Positions 18,841-27,184 of a DNA stretch of 64,000 nucleotides are shown here, in pieces. Source of the DNA: Sporosarcina sp. FSL K6-2383 (lineage in GTDB: Bacteria; Bacillota; Bacilli; Bacillales_A; Planococcaceae); contig NZ_CP152017.1 of assembly GCF_038618305.1 (NCBI RefSeq), positions 2,953,501 to 3,017,500 of the forward strand. Reading direction: 5' to 3'. The translations under genes were made by a program, and so were the position numbers. The stretch's first letter is position 1. Each line of letters starts with the position of its first letter. Under the pieces are notes generated by a model. That model was not told the DNA's origin and did no database searches. It worked only from the letters and a program-made list of their open reading frames with translations.

Positions 18841-19209
18841 TGCGTGGATAGATTTCATTTAAAAAGAATATATGAGCCCTATGCAATAGAGGATGGCTAT
18901 CGAGTATTGATAGACAGACTATGGCCACGTGGAATTTCGAAAGATGCTGCGCATTTGGCCGATTGGGCGAAAGGCGTTGCGCCTAGTAACGAGCTTCGAC
19001 AATGGTTTGGTCATGATCCAAATAAATTTCTAGACTTTCGAGAAAAATATCTAAACGAACTTCATACTGATATTATTAAGATAAACAAAATAGCTGAACT
19101 ACATCGATTAGCGCACATAATGCCCGTAACACTCGTATTCGCAGCCAAGGATTCCATTCACAACCATGCTGTTATCCTGAAAGAAGAATTAGAACGGGTA
19201 ACAAAGTAA
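18841..19209 (+). CDS. DUF488 family protein
   Basis: A 122-residue cytosolic protein with the DUF488 signature: KRIYEPY, then RVLIDRLWPRGISK around residues 20-35 and ELRQWFGHDP around 49-58, ending in a TLVFAAKD strand. The biochemical role of the family is not established. GTG 18841 follows GGTGG at good spacing. An in-frame GTG at 18829 would add four residues. It is divergent from the DUF420 gene and convergent with ctaA. Confidence 0.85.
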   Translation, partial: CVDRFHLKRIYEPYAIEDGYRVLIDRLWPRGISKDAAHLADWAKGVAPSNELRQWFGHDPNKFLDFREKYLNELHTDIIKINKIAELHRLAHIMPVTLVFAAKDSIHNHAVILKEELERVTK

Positions 19210-19214
19210 CAACT

Positions 19215-19253
19215 AAGGTGCTGTGCTTTCATCACGTAAAAGCCCAGCACCTT
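19215..19253. terminator. Terminator between DUF488 and ctaA
   Basis: AAGGTGCTG/CAGCACCTT arms around a 21-base loop between convergent genes. The U-tract is weak on both sides. Confidence 0.55.
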
Positions 19254-19257
19254 CCTA

Positions 19258-20217
19258 TTACCGCTGTCCTAAATAGCTGCCAGACTTACCATTTTTCATC
19301 GACAACTGTTTGGTTGAAAAAGGAACCAATCTTCCCTTCTCCTTCACCAAAGTAGCCATATAAATAGACGCCTCCGCTATAACCGCAAACAACAATGTTC
19401 CTACAGCGACATGGAGCATTGCCCAAACAATATCAATTGCTGTCACAATTGTTAAAACACCCAATATAACTTGGAGCGCAACTGTCACTAAAATAGTTAT
19501 AAACCGTTTCTGTAATGGTGCACCCCAGCGTTTTGCGAAGGACCAATACGTTAACAACATACTATAAACGGCTAACACAATTCCTAAAAGTCGATGTGTC
19601 GTTTGGACAATCTCAGGACCAGATCTCGGTATAAGAGAGTCGCCACATGTCACCCAGCCACAGCTTGTCCCAATAAAATCATGTTTCACATAAGCGCCTA
19701 CGAAAAAAATAGCAAGGACTAGGCCTAATAATACCTTGATATGCCTAGTTATTTTCCTTTGTTGCTGAGTACTGAGTGCTATACGCTGGATCACCATTCG
19801 TTCCGACGATCGTCGCCATATGACTAATACACACGCTAAGAACAGCATCGCTATAAGTAAATGACCCGCAATAATAAATGTTGGGAGATGAAACCATACA
19901 ATAATCGCACCAAGTAACACTTGAAAAATAAGCAAAGCCACCATCCAATTAGCTGCTGTATTAACAGCTTTACTCATCTTCGCACGTTTAACTTTAGCAA
20001 AAAGAATAATGCTCAAAACACCAAGAATTGCCCCAATAACGCGATGTGCAAACTCAATGAGCGTTTCTCCTTGCAAAGTCGGAATCACTTCTCCATTACA
20101 CAAAGGCCATTCCGGTCCACAGCCTAACCCTGATTGCGACGAAGCCACATATCCTCCGAACACAATTAAACCAAAAGTAATGATTGCTACCCAAAATGAT
20201 AATCGCTTAATCGACAC
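19258..20217 (-). CDS. ctaA: Heme A synthase CtaA
   Basis: About 319 residues with eight predicted spans in two similar halves. It has the paired heme histidines (EFAHRVIG, HLLIA, TTHRLLGI, MLHVAVG) and two cysteine pairs in external loops (GCGPEWPLC and CGWVTC), as in Bacillus CtaA. The enzyme oxidises the C8 methyl of heme O to the formyl of heme A for aa3/caa3/ba3-type oxidases. An ATG at 20223 directly abuts GGGGG, so GTG 20217, seven bases after it, is the better start. In Bacillus ctaA is divergent from ctaB; here no ctaB or oxidase structural gene is adjacent. Confidence 0.93.
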   Translation of the reverse strand: MSIKRLSFWVAIITFGLIVFGGYVASSQSGLGCGPEWPLCNGEVIPTLQGETLIEFAHRVIGAILGVLSIILFAKVKRAKMSKAVNTAANWMVALLIFQVLLGAIIVWFHLPTFIIAGHLLIAMLFLACVLVIWRRSSERMVIQRIALSTQQQRKITRHIKVLLGLVLAIFFVGAYVKHDFIGTSCGWVTCGDSLIPRSGPEIVQTTHRLLGIVLAVYSMLLTYWSFAKRWGAPLQKRFITILVTVALQVILGVLTIVTAIDIVWAMLHVAVGTLLFAVIAEASIYMATLVKEKGRLVPFSTKQLSMKNGKSGSYLGQR

Positions 20218-20439
20218 ATTCATTCCCCCTACTTTACTAGTTTTCCAAAATTAGTATCCAACTTCCAACATTGCCAATAATCTTTTAAATTATAAGTGGC
20301 ATATATGAAGTTTTTAAGTAGTTTCTAAATATTTTTAGAATTGCAATGAAGTGCTCCTGGCTGGTGTTTTTTCTTTAGTGTATAACTTTCTTCTTCATCG
20401 GTTAGGTTACTAACAAGATCCAATGAAAGGATGAGCGAG

Positions 20440-20883
20440 TTGAAAACAACATGGTGGAAGCTAATCATCGTCGTACTAGCTTGCCAATTCATCATCAGTG
20501 CTTGTAGCGATAAAAATACCGTTAAGGATAAACCTGATGATGACGAAAAACAATCCATTGGTGAACAATATGGCTTTACTTCTTTTGATATAGCGATTGA
20601 TACGAAGGATAAAAAAGAAGCAGTGGTTGCTAACTTTGAGGAAAAGCCCGATAAGACAGAGGCTATGTATGGGAATAAAATAGAGGACACTTATTTGCAC
20701 GGTGATCAGGCAATGGACAAGCTCGATGAAATCTTTCAGGAAATGGAGCTGACTCCTGATACAGATGATGAAGATTTGATTAAACAAACTGCAGAGGCAT
20801 TCGAAGTTCTCGATTATAAAACGCTAAAATTGAAAGTGACATTTAAAGGACACGATACAAAAGAATTGATGATGACGAAGTAA
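20440..20883 (+). CDS. YusW-like lipoprotein
   Basis: A 147-residue exported lipoprotein. TTG 20440 lies nine bases after AAAGG and gives a tidy signal sequence (MKTTWWKLIIVVLACQF) ending in lipobox ISAC. Mature Cys is near residue 20. The rest is very acidic and ends in a beta-rich region containing TLKLKVTFKGHDTKEL. This fits the YusW-like family of Bacillales, of unknown function. An ATG at 20431 touches AAAGG and is less likely. Confidence 0.75.
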   Translation: MKTTWWKLIIVVLACQFIISACSDKNTVKDKPDDDEKQSIGEQYGFTSFDIAIDTKDKKEAVVANFEEKPDKTEAMYGNKIEDTYLHGDQAMDKLDEIFQEMELTPDTDDEDLIKQTAEAFEVLDYKTLKLKVTFKGHDTKELMMTK

Positions 20884-20889
20884 AAATAG

Positions 20890-20940
20890 ATACACAAGGA
20901 GAAACATCGTAGTAGGATATTTCTCCTTGTGTATTGTTTA
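20890..20940 (+). terminator. Terminator after the YusW-like gene
   Basis: Perfect ATACACAAGGAGAAA/TTTCTCCTTGTGTAT stem followed by TGTTTATTTG. Confidence 0.85.
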
Positions 20941-21040
20941 TTTGTTCATTAATTTGTAATATTTAGGGATAGCGTAATTAAATAATTGCGCTATAATTTT
21001 GGAGAATACAACATGAGCGGTTCTTTTTTTTCGGCACCTA

Positions 21041-21091
21041 TGTGAAACTCTTCACAAACTTTTCATAATTTCTTCACACATTATAAAAATG
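21041..21091 (+). promoter_or_regulatory. FNR/CRP-type operator and class II promoter of the FNT channel gene
   Basis: TGTGA-AACTCT-TCACA at 21041-21056 is a perfect match to TGTGA-N6-TCACA. A -10-like CATTAT lies at 21079-21084, so the predicted start near 21091 is about 42 bp from the operator centre. The leader then runs about 85 bases to the start codon. Confidence 0.7.
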
Positions 21092-21175
21092 AAGCGATCT
21101 AACAGAAGTAGCCGAACCCAATTCAACAGTATTCCTGATTGCAGCTTAGAAGATAAATAGCCGGAGGGAAATGAG

Positions 21176-21958
21176 ATGAAAGAAACAATCGCGACATTTA
21201 GTGATATGGCCGTCTCCAAAATTAATTTATTAAACTCAAGTAAAGCTAGATACTTCACCGTGACTATGATGGCCGGATTTTTCGTTGGGTTAGGAGTCGT
21301 TCTAATTTATACAATTGGCGGAATCCTGATCCCATATGGTTTCGCTGGTACAAAACTTGTGATGGGAATGGCATTTGGGGTTGCACTAAGTCTTGTTCTT
21401 ATGGCTGGGGCCGATCTTTTCACGAGTAATAATATGATTATGACCATCGGCACCTTGATGAAAAAAACAACCGGATACGACACATTAAAAGTATGGACCT
21501 ATAGTTATATCGGTAACTTTGCGGGTTCCATACTAGTTGCCATGCTATTTTTCTATTCCGGATTAGCATCTGGGGCGACAGCTGATTTCATCACAACTAC
21601 AGCTGGTAGCAAGATGAATACGCCATTTATGGAGTTAGTTGTCCGCGGGATTCTTTGTAATATTCTTGTCTGTTTAGCTGCCTGGTGCTCTGTCAAATTA
21701 AAAGATGAAACTGCAAAACTAATTATGATTTTTTGGTGCTTATTTGCTTTTATCACTTCTGGTTTTGAGCATAGTATTGCCAACATGACACTACTATCTA
21801 TCTCACTAATGATTCCCCACCCCGAAACAGTATCGATGATGGGGTTGGCAGCAAACTTAGTACCCGTCACAATCGGCAATATCATTGGAGGTGCTCTATT
21901 TATTGGAGCAGCCTATTGGTATAGCAATACTAGCAAACAAGTTAAGATTCCTTCCTGA
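21176..21958 (+). CDS. Formate/nitrite transporter (FocA/NirC family)
   Basis: A 260-residue channel with six spans and the FNT hallmarks: an omega-loop-like ADLFTSNNM at about 82-90, the broken third helix, and FEHSIANM near residue 198, containing the conserved pore-gating His. Family members pass formate, nitrite or other small anions as pentamers. GGAGGGAA precedes ATG 21176. The perfect FNR-like site upstream and nirK elsewhere in the window favour nitrite (NirC-like). Formate cannot be excluded. Confidence 0.85.
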   Translation: MKETIATFSDMAVSKINLLNSSKARYFTVTMMAGFFVGLGVVLIYTIGGILIPYGFAGTKLVMGMAFGVALSLVLMAGADLFTSNNMIMTIGTLMKKTTGYDTLKVWTYSYIGNFAGSILVAMLFFYSGLASGATADFITTTAGSKMNTPFMELVVRGILCNILVCLAAWCSVKLKDETAKLIMIFWCLFAFITSGFEHSIANMTLLSISLMIPHPETVSMMGLAANLVPVTIGNIIGGALFIGAAYWYSNTSKQVKIPS

Positions 21959-21973
21959 AATTTGCGGATGAGT

Positions 21974-22009
21974 AAATCCCCCCGAGTAACATGCAAATCG
22001 GGGGGATTT
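21974..22009. terminator. Strong bidirectional terminator
   Basis: AAATCCCCCCGA/TCGGGGGGATTT, a 12-bp GC-rich perfect stem between the FNT gene and cotJC. Confidence 0.85.
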
Positions 22010-22049
22010 GATAAAGTTATTTTAAACAAAGAATAAATAGAATAACCTA

Positions 22050-22619
22050 TTAAAATATCTTTTTTCGATCTCGCTCATCTTTTAATAGTTCAACTGATTC
22101 CCTAAAACGCAACGAATGAATATTTTCCCTCTCCCTTAAAAACCGCAGGGAATCATTGATTAATGGATCATCTGAAATATCGATCAGCCACTGGTAAGTC
22201 GCCCTCGCTTTCTCTTCGGCTGCGATATCTTCATACAAATCAGCGATTGGATCCCCTTTCGCCTGAATGTACGTTGCAGTGAAGGGTACCCCGCCGGCAT
22301 TTTCATAAAAAAGAGCATGCCCATGGTTGACAAAATGTGCGCCAAGCCCCGCTTCTTCCAGCTGTTCTGGCGTTGCATCTTTCGTCAATTTATAAATCAT
22401 TGTCGCCAGCATTTCAAGATGAGAGAATTCCTCGGTCGCAATGTCATTCAAGACTCCGATAACTTTACTTGGGACTGTATAGCGCTGATTCATATAGCGA
22501 AGCGCTGCAGCCAACTCCCCGTCTGCTCCCCCATATTGCTCCGCGATGTATCTCGCGAGCTTCGGATTGCACGTACCTACCTCAACAGGGTACAACAGTT
22601 TTTTTTCATAAACCCACAT
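22050..22619 (-). CDS. cotJC: Spore coat protein CotJC (manganese-catalase family)
   Basis: A 189-residue ferritin-like four-helix protein. The dimetal ligands are in EEFSHLEM (about residues 63-70) and EEKARATYQWL (about 134-144), as in Mn-catalases. In Bacillus CotJC is a spore-coat component made in the mother cell. It is the last gene of cotJABC, 15 bases after cotJB. Confidence 0.93.
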   Translation of the reverse strand: MWVYEKKLLYPVEVGTCNPKLARYIAEQYGGADGELAAALRYMNQRYTVPSKVIGVLNDIATEEFSHLEMLATMIYKLTKDATPEQLEEAGLGAHFVNHGHALFYENAGGVPFTATYIQAKGDPIADLYEDIAAEEKARATYQWLIDISDDPLINDSLRFLRERENIHSLRFRESVELLKDERDRKKIF

Positions 22620-22634
22620 TGCGTATCTCCCTCC

Positions 22635-22901
22635 TCATCGTTGCCATGGCCAAGGTGTTGAATTCCAGCGCCATCCAAGTTCAATCGCTTGTTCAGTAGG
22701 AACTGATAGGAGAGATAAAGGTCCGTATCTATTTTCATATTGGCGCCGGACGTGAGCAGCCTCTTTAGTTGCTTCACGCCACTGACTGAGTGCCTCTGCA
22801 TCATTGGGGTGTGTATCCGTGTACAAGGTCAGCTCAACTACAACAAAATCTGCTTGCTGTACGCGTAACATCATTTCCCTTTCTTCTTCAAACGCATTCA
22901 T
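22635..22901 (-). CDS. cotJB: Spore coat protein CotJB
   Basis: An 88-residue protein with the CotJB pattern: an acidic N-terminal helix, LYTDTHPNDAEAL in the middle and ENRYGPLSL ... WPWQ at the end. ATG 22901 follows GAGGGGATTTC and overlaps the cotJA stop by four bases (ATGA), so translation is coupled. An upstream frame to 22946 lies inside cotJA and is not used. It is needed with CotJC for coat assembly in Bacillus. Confidence 0.92.
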   Translation of the reverse strand: MNAFEEEREMMLRVQQADFVVVELTLYTDTHPNDAEALSQWREATKEAAHVRRQYENRYGPLSLLSVPTEQAIELGWRWNSTPWPWQR

Positions 22902-23116
22902 GAAATCCCCTCTTCCCGAGAAAATCCATCTGCCAACGAAGGCCAAAGTGTACCTTGACGTAGCGTTTCTTCAGGTGAATTTTGCGGTAGTCCAGGTGGC
23001 TGAAAATTCATGAAAATTTGTGGCGGTAAAACAAAAGTCTTCACCCAAATAGGCGGACACGGGTCAAGTGGCGAAACATAAGGCTTATAACTTCCTCGGA
23101 ACATTGGACGTTCCAA
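22898..23116 (-). CDS. cotJA: Spore coat-associated protein CotJA
   Basis: A 72-residue proline-rich protein with the CotJA pattern YVSPLDPCPPIWVKTF followed by PPQIFMNFQPPGLPQ and a LWPSLADGF-type tail. The start is TTG 23116 after GAGGAGTG. It heads the cotJABC operon, expected to be mother-cell (sigma-E) dependent. I could not place a convincing sigma-E promoter in the roughly 100 bases before it. Confidence 0.9.
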   Translation of the reverse strand: MERPMFRGSYKPYVSPLDPCPPIWVKTFVLPPQIFMNFQPPGLPQNSPEETLRQGTLWPSLADGFSREEGIS

Positions 23117-23214
23117 ATTTAATCACTCCTCGAACTATCATATGAAAGAACTGCCTGGTTGATTCAAATGAACCTCTTTTTTATCATTCGGAAAGTGATT
23201 AACCTACATATCGA

Positions 23215-24339
23215 TCATTCAAAGACACCACTTCTAAGTAGTCTAAAGTCAACCTTAACGTTAACTTTCATTTCCTTATACATTTCATGCCATTTCTCTT
23301 CTGTCAGTTCAGAATGACGTACAGAGCTTCTATAAAGGTCACCGTATCCAAAAACATCTGAATCCATTTCTTGGCAGTAGGCAATTACCCTCGATATTTC
23401 ACTCTCTAATTTCTTACCAATTGCTTTTTCGAATTTCACCATTTTTTCAGGGTTCTCGATATTAACATCCGGTCTTATTTCTAATAACCTTGCTTGTACT
23501 TTAAGATGTACATCAAATTCGGGCGTTGTCGGGTTAACTAACTTCACATCTCTTTGCGTTTTGATTGGATCAAACACCAAAAAAATTTCTTCGGGGTCCC
23601 CCTCTATTAATGATGCTGGAAAATCATCCCCTTTAATTTTTATTTCAAGTGTCCCATTTTGATAATCATTCCGACTTAGCTTTATGAAAAAACTATCCTC
23701 AATAGGAAGTTTACCTTTCATTTTATCCTTCCTAAATAAAGCAATACCAGAAATTGCCACAAGCTCCTCATCCTTTTTTATAATCGGCAAGGCAATGTCT
23801 CTACCTATGGAATAATAATCATAAGCTACTTCATGAAGTGTTGATGAAACCACTTGCTCACTTTTGATGTTCTGATCTAACAGCTTATAAATATGTTCAC
23901 CAATTTCATCAATTTCCGGGTATTGATATTCAAGTAACGGTCTCGTCTCACCCTCCACCACTGCCAAAAGCATCCGCTCGCTTAACGTATGATTTTTCAT
24001 AAGGGTGTCAATATAATGACCTATGCCATTTTCAGCAAACTCTTCACCAAACAATGTCCCCCTCAATTGTCCAGACATTAATTTTTCGGCTGCCCTATAA
24101 TTTACTTTTACTCGTGTTCCTTGACTCGTTTCGTTTTCACTCGTAATAATTACAACTTTACTTTGTAATTCTGTCCCCACCTGGCGAACAACAGCTGTAG
24201 TCTCCACACTCTCCTCTTTTCCCATGTCGTAGCCTACCAAAGTAACTAAGCTCACCCTTTCAAGGATTTTTGTTTCCGTACATCCGACTAAACTAACGCA
24301 GAGTACTAGCAGTAGTATAAAAAAATAAATTTTCCTCAT
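23215..24339 (-). CDS. Ger(x)C family germinant-receptor lipoprotein (first gerA operon, C subunit)
   Basis: A 374-residue lipoprotein with a signal peptide and lipobox SLVGC (Cys20), then the three-domain GerAC fold. The N-terminal VSLVTLVGYDM stretch and the C-terminal region with EKWHEMYKEM are typical. In spores it sits on the outer face of the inner membrane and is needed for receptor function. Its ATG overlaps the B-subunit stop by four bases. It is the last gene of an A-B-C receptor operon. The germinant cannot be read from sequence. Confidence 0.92.
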   Translation of the reverse strand: MRKIYFFILLLVLCVSLVGCTETKILERVSLVTLVGYDMGKEESVETTAVVRQVGTELQSKVVIITSENETSQGTRVKVNYRAAEKLMSGQLRGTLFGEEFAENGIGHYIDTLMKNHTLSERMLLAVVEGETRPLLEYQYPEIDEIGEHIYKLLDQNIKSEQVVSSTLHEVAYDYYSIGRDIALPIIKKDEELVAISGIALFRKDKMKGKLPIEDSFFIKLSRNDYQNGTLEIKIKGDDFPASLIEGDPEEIFLVFDPIKTQRDVKLVNPTTPEFDVHLKVQARLLEIRPDVNIENPEKMVKFEKAIGKKLESEISRVIAYCQEMDSDVFGYGDLYRSSVRHSELTEEKWHEMYKEMKVNVKVDFRLLRSGVFE

Positions 24340-25448
24340 TCACTTTGCTCCTTATGTGATTTGAATTTCTTTTTTATAGCCGCTATTACGTATAAAAAGA
24401 TGGGGTAAACAAAAATAATATAAAATGCCACCTTGCCAAAGTAATCATTAAACATATTTATTTGTGTTCGAGTTTTAAAAGTTAAACTTAAAACGAAGAT
24501 AATCAATGAAAATATCCAGACGAATTTATTTGCATTTATCTTTACCATACGTCTGATTCCACGAAAAGCAGACCATATAAATAGACAGAGATTCGGTAAA
24601 ATAATCAACATCCAAAAACAAACAACTATATATTCAACCCGTTCTATGAACGGCAATTGTACAATATTGAATAAAGACAAAGTTGCCCATATCGTTTTCG
24701 TTAATTGTTCTCCACTGAAGTACGATAAAGACACCAACATGATTACAAGATAAAGCATGGTCGTTACGAACAAACCAAGATGAATATGTTTTTTTGCATT
24801 CTCTTTATCTTTTACAAAAGGATAAATCACATATATGATTTCAAATCCTATAACGGTAAATGTCATAGACTTTGCACCTTTTAGTATTTCCGTCATATTG
24901 GCCTCCAAAATAGGCAGAAGGTCACTCAACTCCATAAACTTCACTGGAAAAATCAATAACGGAAAAAGCCATATGGAGAGAATAGTACTAAAAAAAGAAA
25001 TGCCCACAATCACCCGTAGACCACCCGTAAACGTATAAATTACGATTAACAACAATGAAGCCGCCAAAAACCAGGTGGCCAAATCTGGAAAAACCCATGT
25101 TTGAACGACTTCAATATAGTTTCTCAACACTGCAATAAATGCAACTGAACAATAGATAATATAAAGTATATTAAAAAAGTTTCCAATCCATTTACCAAAT
25201 ACATCTTGATGAATACCATATAGATCATTTGAACCGTACATTTGTAACGTTTTAATCATGAAAAAAGCGATGATATGAGTGGCGAGACCTGCAAGAAGCA
25301 CAGAAATCCATGCATCTTGCTTGGCATCCTGATATATAATCCGTTGAAAACCATGTATCCCAACACCAATTTGAGCTGACTGAATGATGAAAAAAAGCAA
25401 AAAAGCGTTAATCGTATCCTTAGGACTAATTTGTATAGAACTTTTCAC
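24336..25448 (-). CDS. GerAB/ArcD/ProY family spore-germination permease (first operon, B subunit)
   Basis: A 370-residue protein with ten spans of the APC-superfamily fold. The first helix contains FFIIQSAQIGVGIHGF, the usual GerAB opening. The B subunit binds the germinant in GerA receptors and may act as a channel. GTG 25448 immediately follows the A-subunit stop (TGAGTG) with AGAAGG upstream. It is 41-43% or so shorter than no family member, i.e. full length for GerAB proteins of about 360-370 residues. Substrate specificity is unknown. Confidence 0.9.
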   Translation of the reverse strand: MKSSIQISPKDTINAFLLFFIIQSAQIGVGIHGFQRIIYQDAKQDAWISVLLAGLATHIIAFFMIKTLQMYGSNDLYGIHQDVFGKWIGNFFNILYIIYCSVAFIAVLRNYIEVVQTWVFPDLATWFLAASLLLIVIYTFTGGLRVIVGISFFSTILSIWLFPLLIFPVKFMELSDLLPILEANMTEILKGAKSMTFTVIGFEIIYVIYPFVKDKENAKKHIHLGLFVTTMLYLVIMLVSLSYFSGEQLTKTIWATLSLFNIVQLPFIERVEYIVVCFWMLIILPNLCLFIWSAFRGIRRMVKINANKFVWIFSLIIFVLSLTFKTRTQINMFNDYFGKVAFYIIFVYPIFLYVIAAIKKKFKSHKEQSE

Positions 25449-27014
25449 TCATTTCACCTTCTGTTCATTTTTCTCAGGATTGATAGGTTCGGGCTCATAC
25501 TTATCCGCATCTTCTGGTCTCGTATTTGAAGGTCTTTTAAATGTAAATGGCAGTGGGAATCTGACAAGACTATCGCGCCAATCAATTAGTCGCGGAGGAT
25601 AAAAAGGTGCTGTATATGGGGATCCCAAACTAGTTTGGCGCAAAAGATGAATTAAAATAAAACAAAGCCCCAGCATAATGCCATAAAAGCCCCAAAATCC
25701 TGCCAAGAATATTAACGGGAACCGAATAATTCTGATAACATTCCCCATCATGTAACTTGGTGTTGTAAAGGATGACAATGCCCCTAAAGCAACAATAATA
25801 ATTAAAATATTGCTTGTAATCCCTGCTTGCACAGCTGCCGTTCCAATAACGATACCGCCAACAATACCAATGGTCTGACCAACCTTTGTCGGTAATCTGA
25901 CTCCAGCTTCTCGAAGCAACTCAATAATAATCTCGATAAGCAATGCCTCTAGTAAAGGTGGGAAAGGAACCAAGGCCCTTGATTCACTTAGTGTGACTAA
26001 GAGCGTTTCCGGAATAACTTCATAATGAAATGTTAAAGCCGCTACATATAAAGGTGTTAAAAATACAGATAGGACGACAGCATTGAATCTTAATAACCGG
26101 ACAAATGAAGCAATCTGCCATCGAAGATTGAGATCTTCCTGACTTTGGAAGAACTCAATAAATGAGTGGGGGCAAACAATTGCAAAGGAACTTCCATCTA
26201 CGATAACCCCCAATTTCCCATTCAATAGTTCAGCGCAAAGCTTATCTGGTCTTTCTGTTAGCAACATTTGCGGAAAAACAGATAACGAGTTGTCGTCTAT
26301 TAGTTGATTGAGAATCGAGCTATCCAATACCGAATCAATCTCGAGATCAGTAATCCTCTGCCTAAGCGTATTTACCATTTCATCGGAAGCAATACCTTTA
26401 ACGTATAACAGCGCAATCATTGTTTTCGATCGCTCTCCAACGATTATACTTTCATTGCAAAGATCCCGATTTTTTATATATCTCCGAATCAAGGAAACAT
26501 TCGTTGACAGGCTTTCATTAAACGCGACTTGTGCACCAATTACCTGAGATTCGTTTTCTGGTGCTGATAAAGCCCGCGATTCATTGGTAGGGATACTTGC
26601 TAATACGACTTGCGAGTACCCCTCAATATGAATAAGTACGGTCCCATCCATCAATGCAGTAATCGCCTCATCTAGGTTAGAAGATAACTTGACCTGAGCG
26701 ATTGTTAGGGTCGATAGGATACTTTCTGGTGAGGCATCCTTACTTTTGAATAAATCCTGGATAATGTGATCTTTTAGTACTTCACCATCCACTAAAGTGT
26801 CTATATAAGTGAGCGTTAGATTCGGTGGAATTGATTTAATATTCAAATCAGCTGAATGATGAACGGCAGTACTGACCATCTGAGTGAAATCATTCTTTGA
26901 GAGGGGAACTACGCTATCCGTTTTTCCTTCAATTTCTTTATTCTTTTCACTTGCTTCTGCAGACTGTTTTTTTGTGAAAGTCGAATTGAACCTTTTACGA
27001 AACACACTATTCAC
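25449..27014 (-). CDS. GerAA family germinant-receptor subunit (first operon, A subunit)
   Basis: A 521-residue protein with a hydrophilic N-terminal half (about 1-280) and about five to six spans in the C-terminal half. It has family signatures: an early SSNLDEAITALMDGTVLI-type region, ESRALVPFPPLLEALLIE (about 357) and REAGVRLPTKVGQTIGIVGG (about 380-400). The A subunit forms an oligomeric, probably ion-conducting complex in the spore inner membrane. It heads the A-B-C operon. Promoter control is presumably forespore sigma-G, but I did not define the box. Confidence 0.93.
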   Translation of the reverse strand: MNSVFRKRFNSTFTKKQSAEASEKNKEIEGKTDSVVPLSKNDFTQMVSTAVHHSADLNIKSIPPNLTLTYIDTLVDGEVLKDHIIQDLFKSKDASPESILSTLTIAQVKLSSNLDEAITALMDGTVLIHIEGYSQVVLASIPTNESRALSAPENESQVIGAQVAFNESLSTNVSLIRRYIKNRDLCNESIIVGERSKTMIALLYVKGIASDEMVNTLRQRITDLEIDSVLDSSILNQLIDDNSLSVFPQMLLTERPDKLCAELLNGKLGVIVDGSSFAIVCPHSFIEFFQSQEDLNLRWQIASFVRLLRFNAVVLSVFLTPLYVAALTFHYEVIPETLLVTLSESRALVPFPPLLEALLIEIIIELLREAGVRLPTKVGQTIGIVGGIVIGTAAVQAGITSNILIIIVALGALSSFTTPSYMMGNVIRIIRFPLIFLAGFWGFYGIMLGLCFILIHLLRQTSLGSPYTAPFYPPRLIDWRDSLVRFPLPFTFKRPSNTRPEDADKYEPEPINPEKNEQKVK

Positions 27015-27143
27015 CTCATTACTAACTTTGTTTCTAAAATTGACTTAAAAAAGATAATCTATACTCCCATCTGAAATTTGATGTATCCCATATACCATTT
27101 TTCATTGACAAAAATATGTTCCTAACTACTATTCAATCGTCTA

Positions 27144-27180
27144 AAAAAAACCGATCCAACGAGCTGGATCGGTTTTCTTG
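27144..27180 (-). terminator. Terminator of the aldehyde dehydrogenase gene
   Basis: AACCGATCCA/TGGATCGGTT stem, with TTTTTTTT following on the minus strand. Confidence 0.85.
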
Positions 27181-27184
27181 TGTG

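Noticed and set aside
23120..23150. CATATGAT as a sigma-E -10 box for cotJABC
   Set aside because: A start placed from it would fall on the ribosome binding site itself, leaving no leader, and the -35 element is poor.
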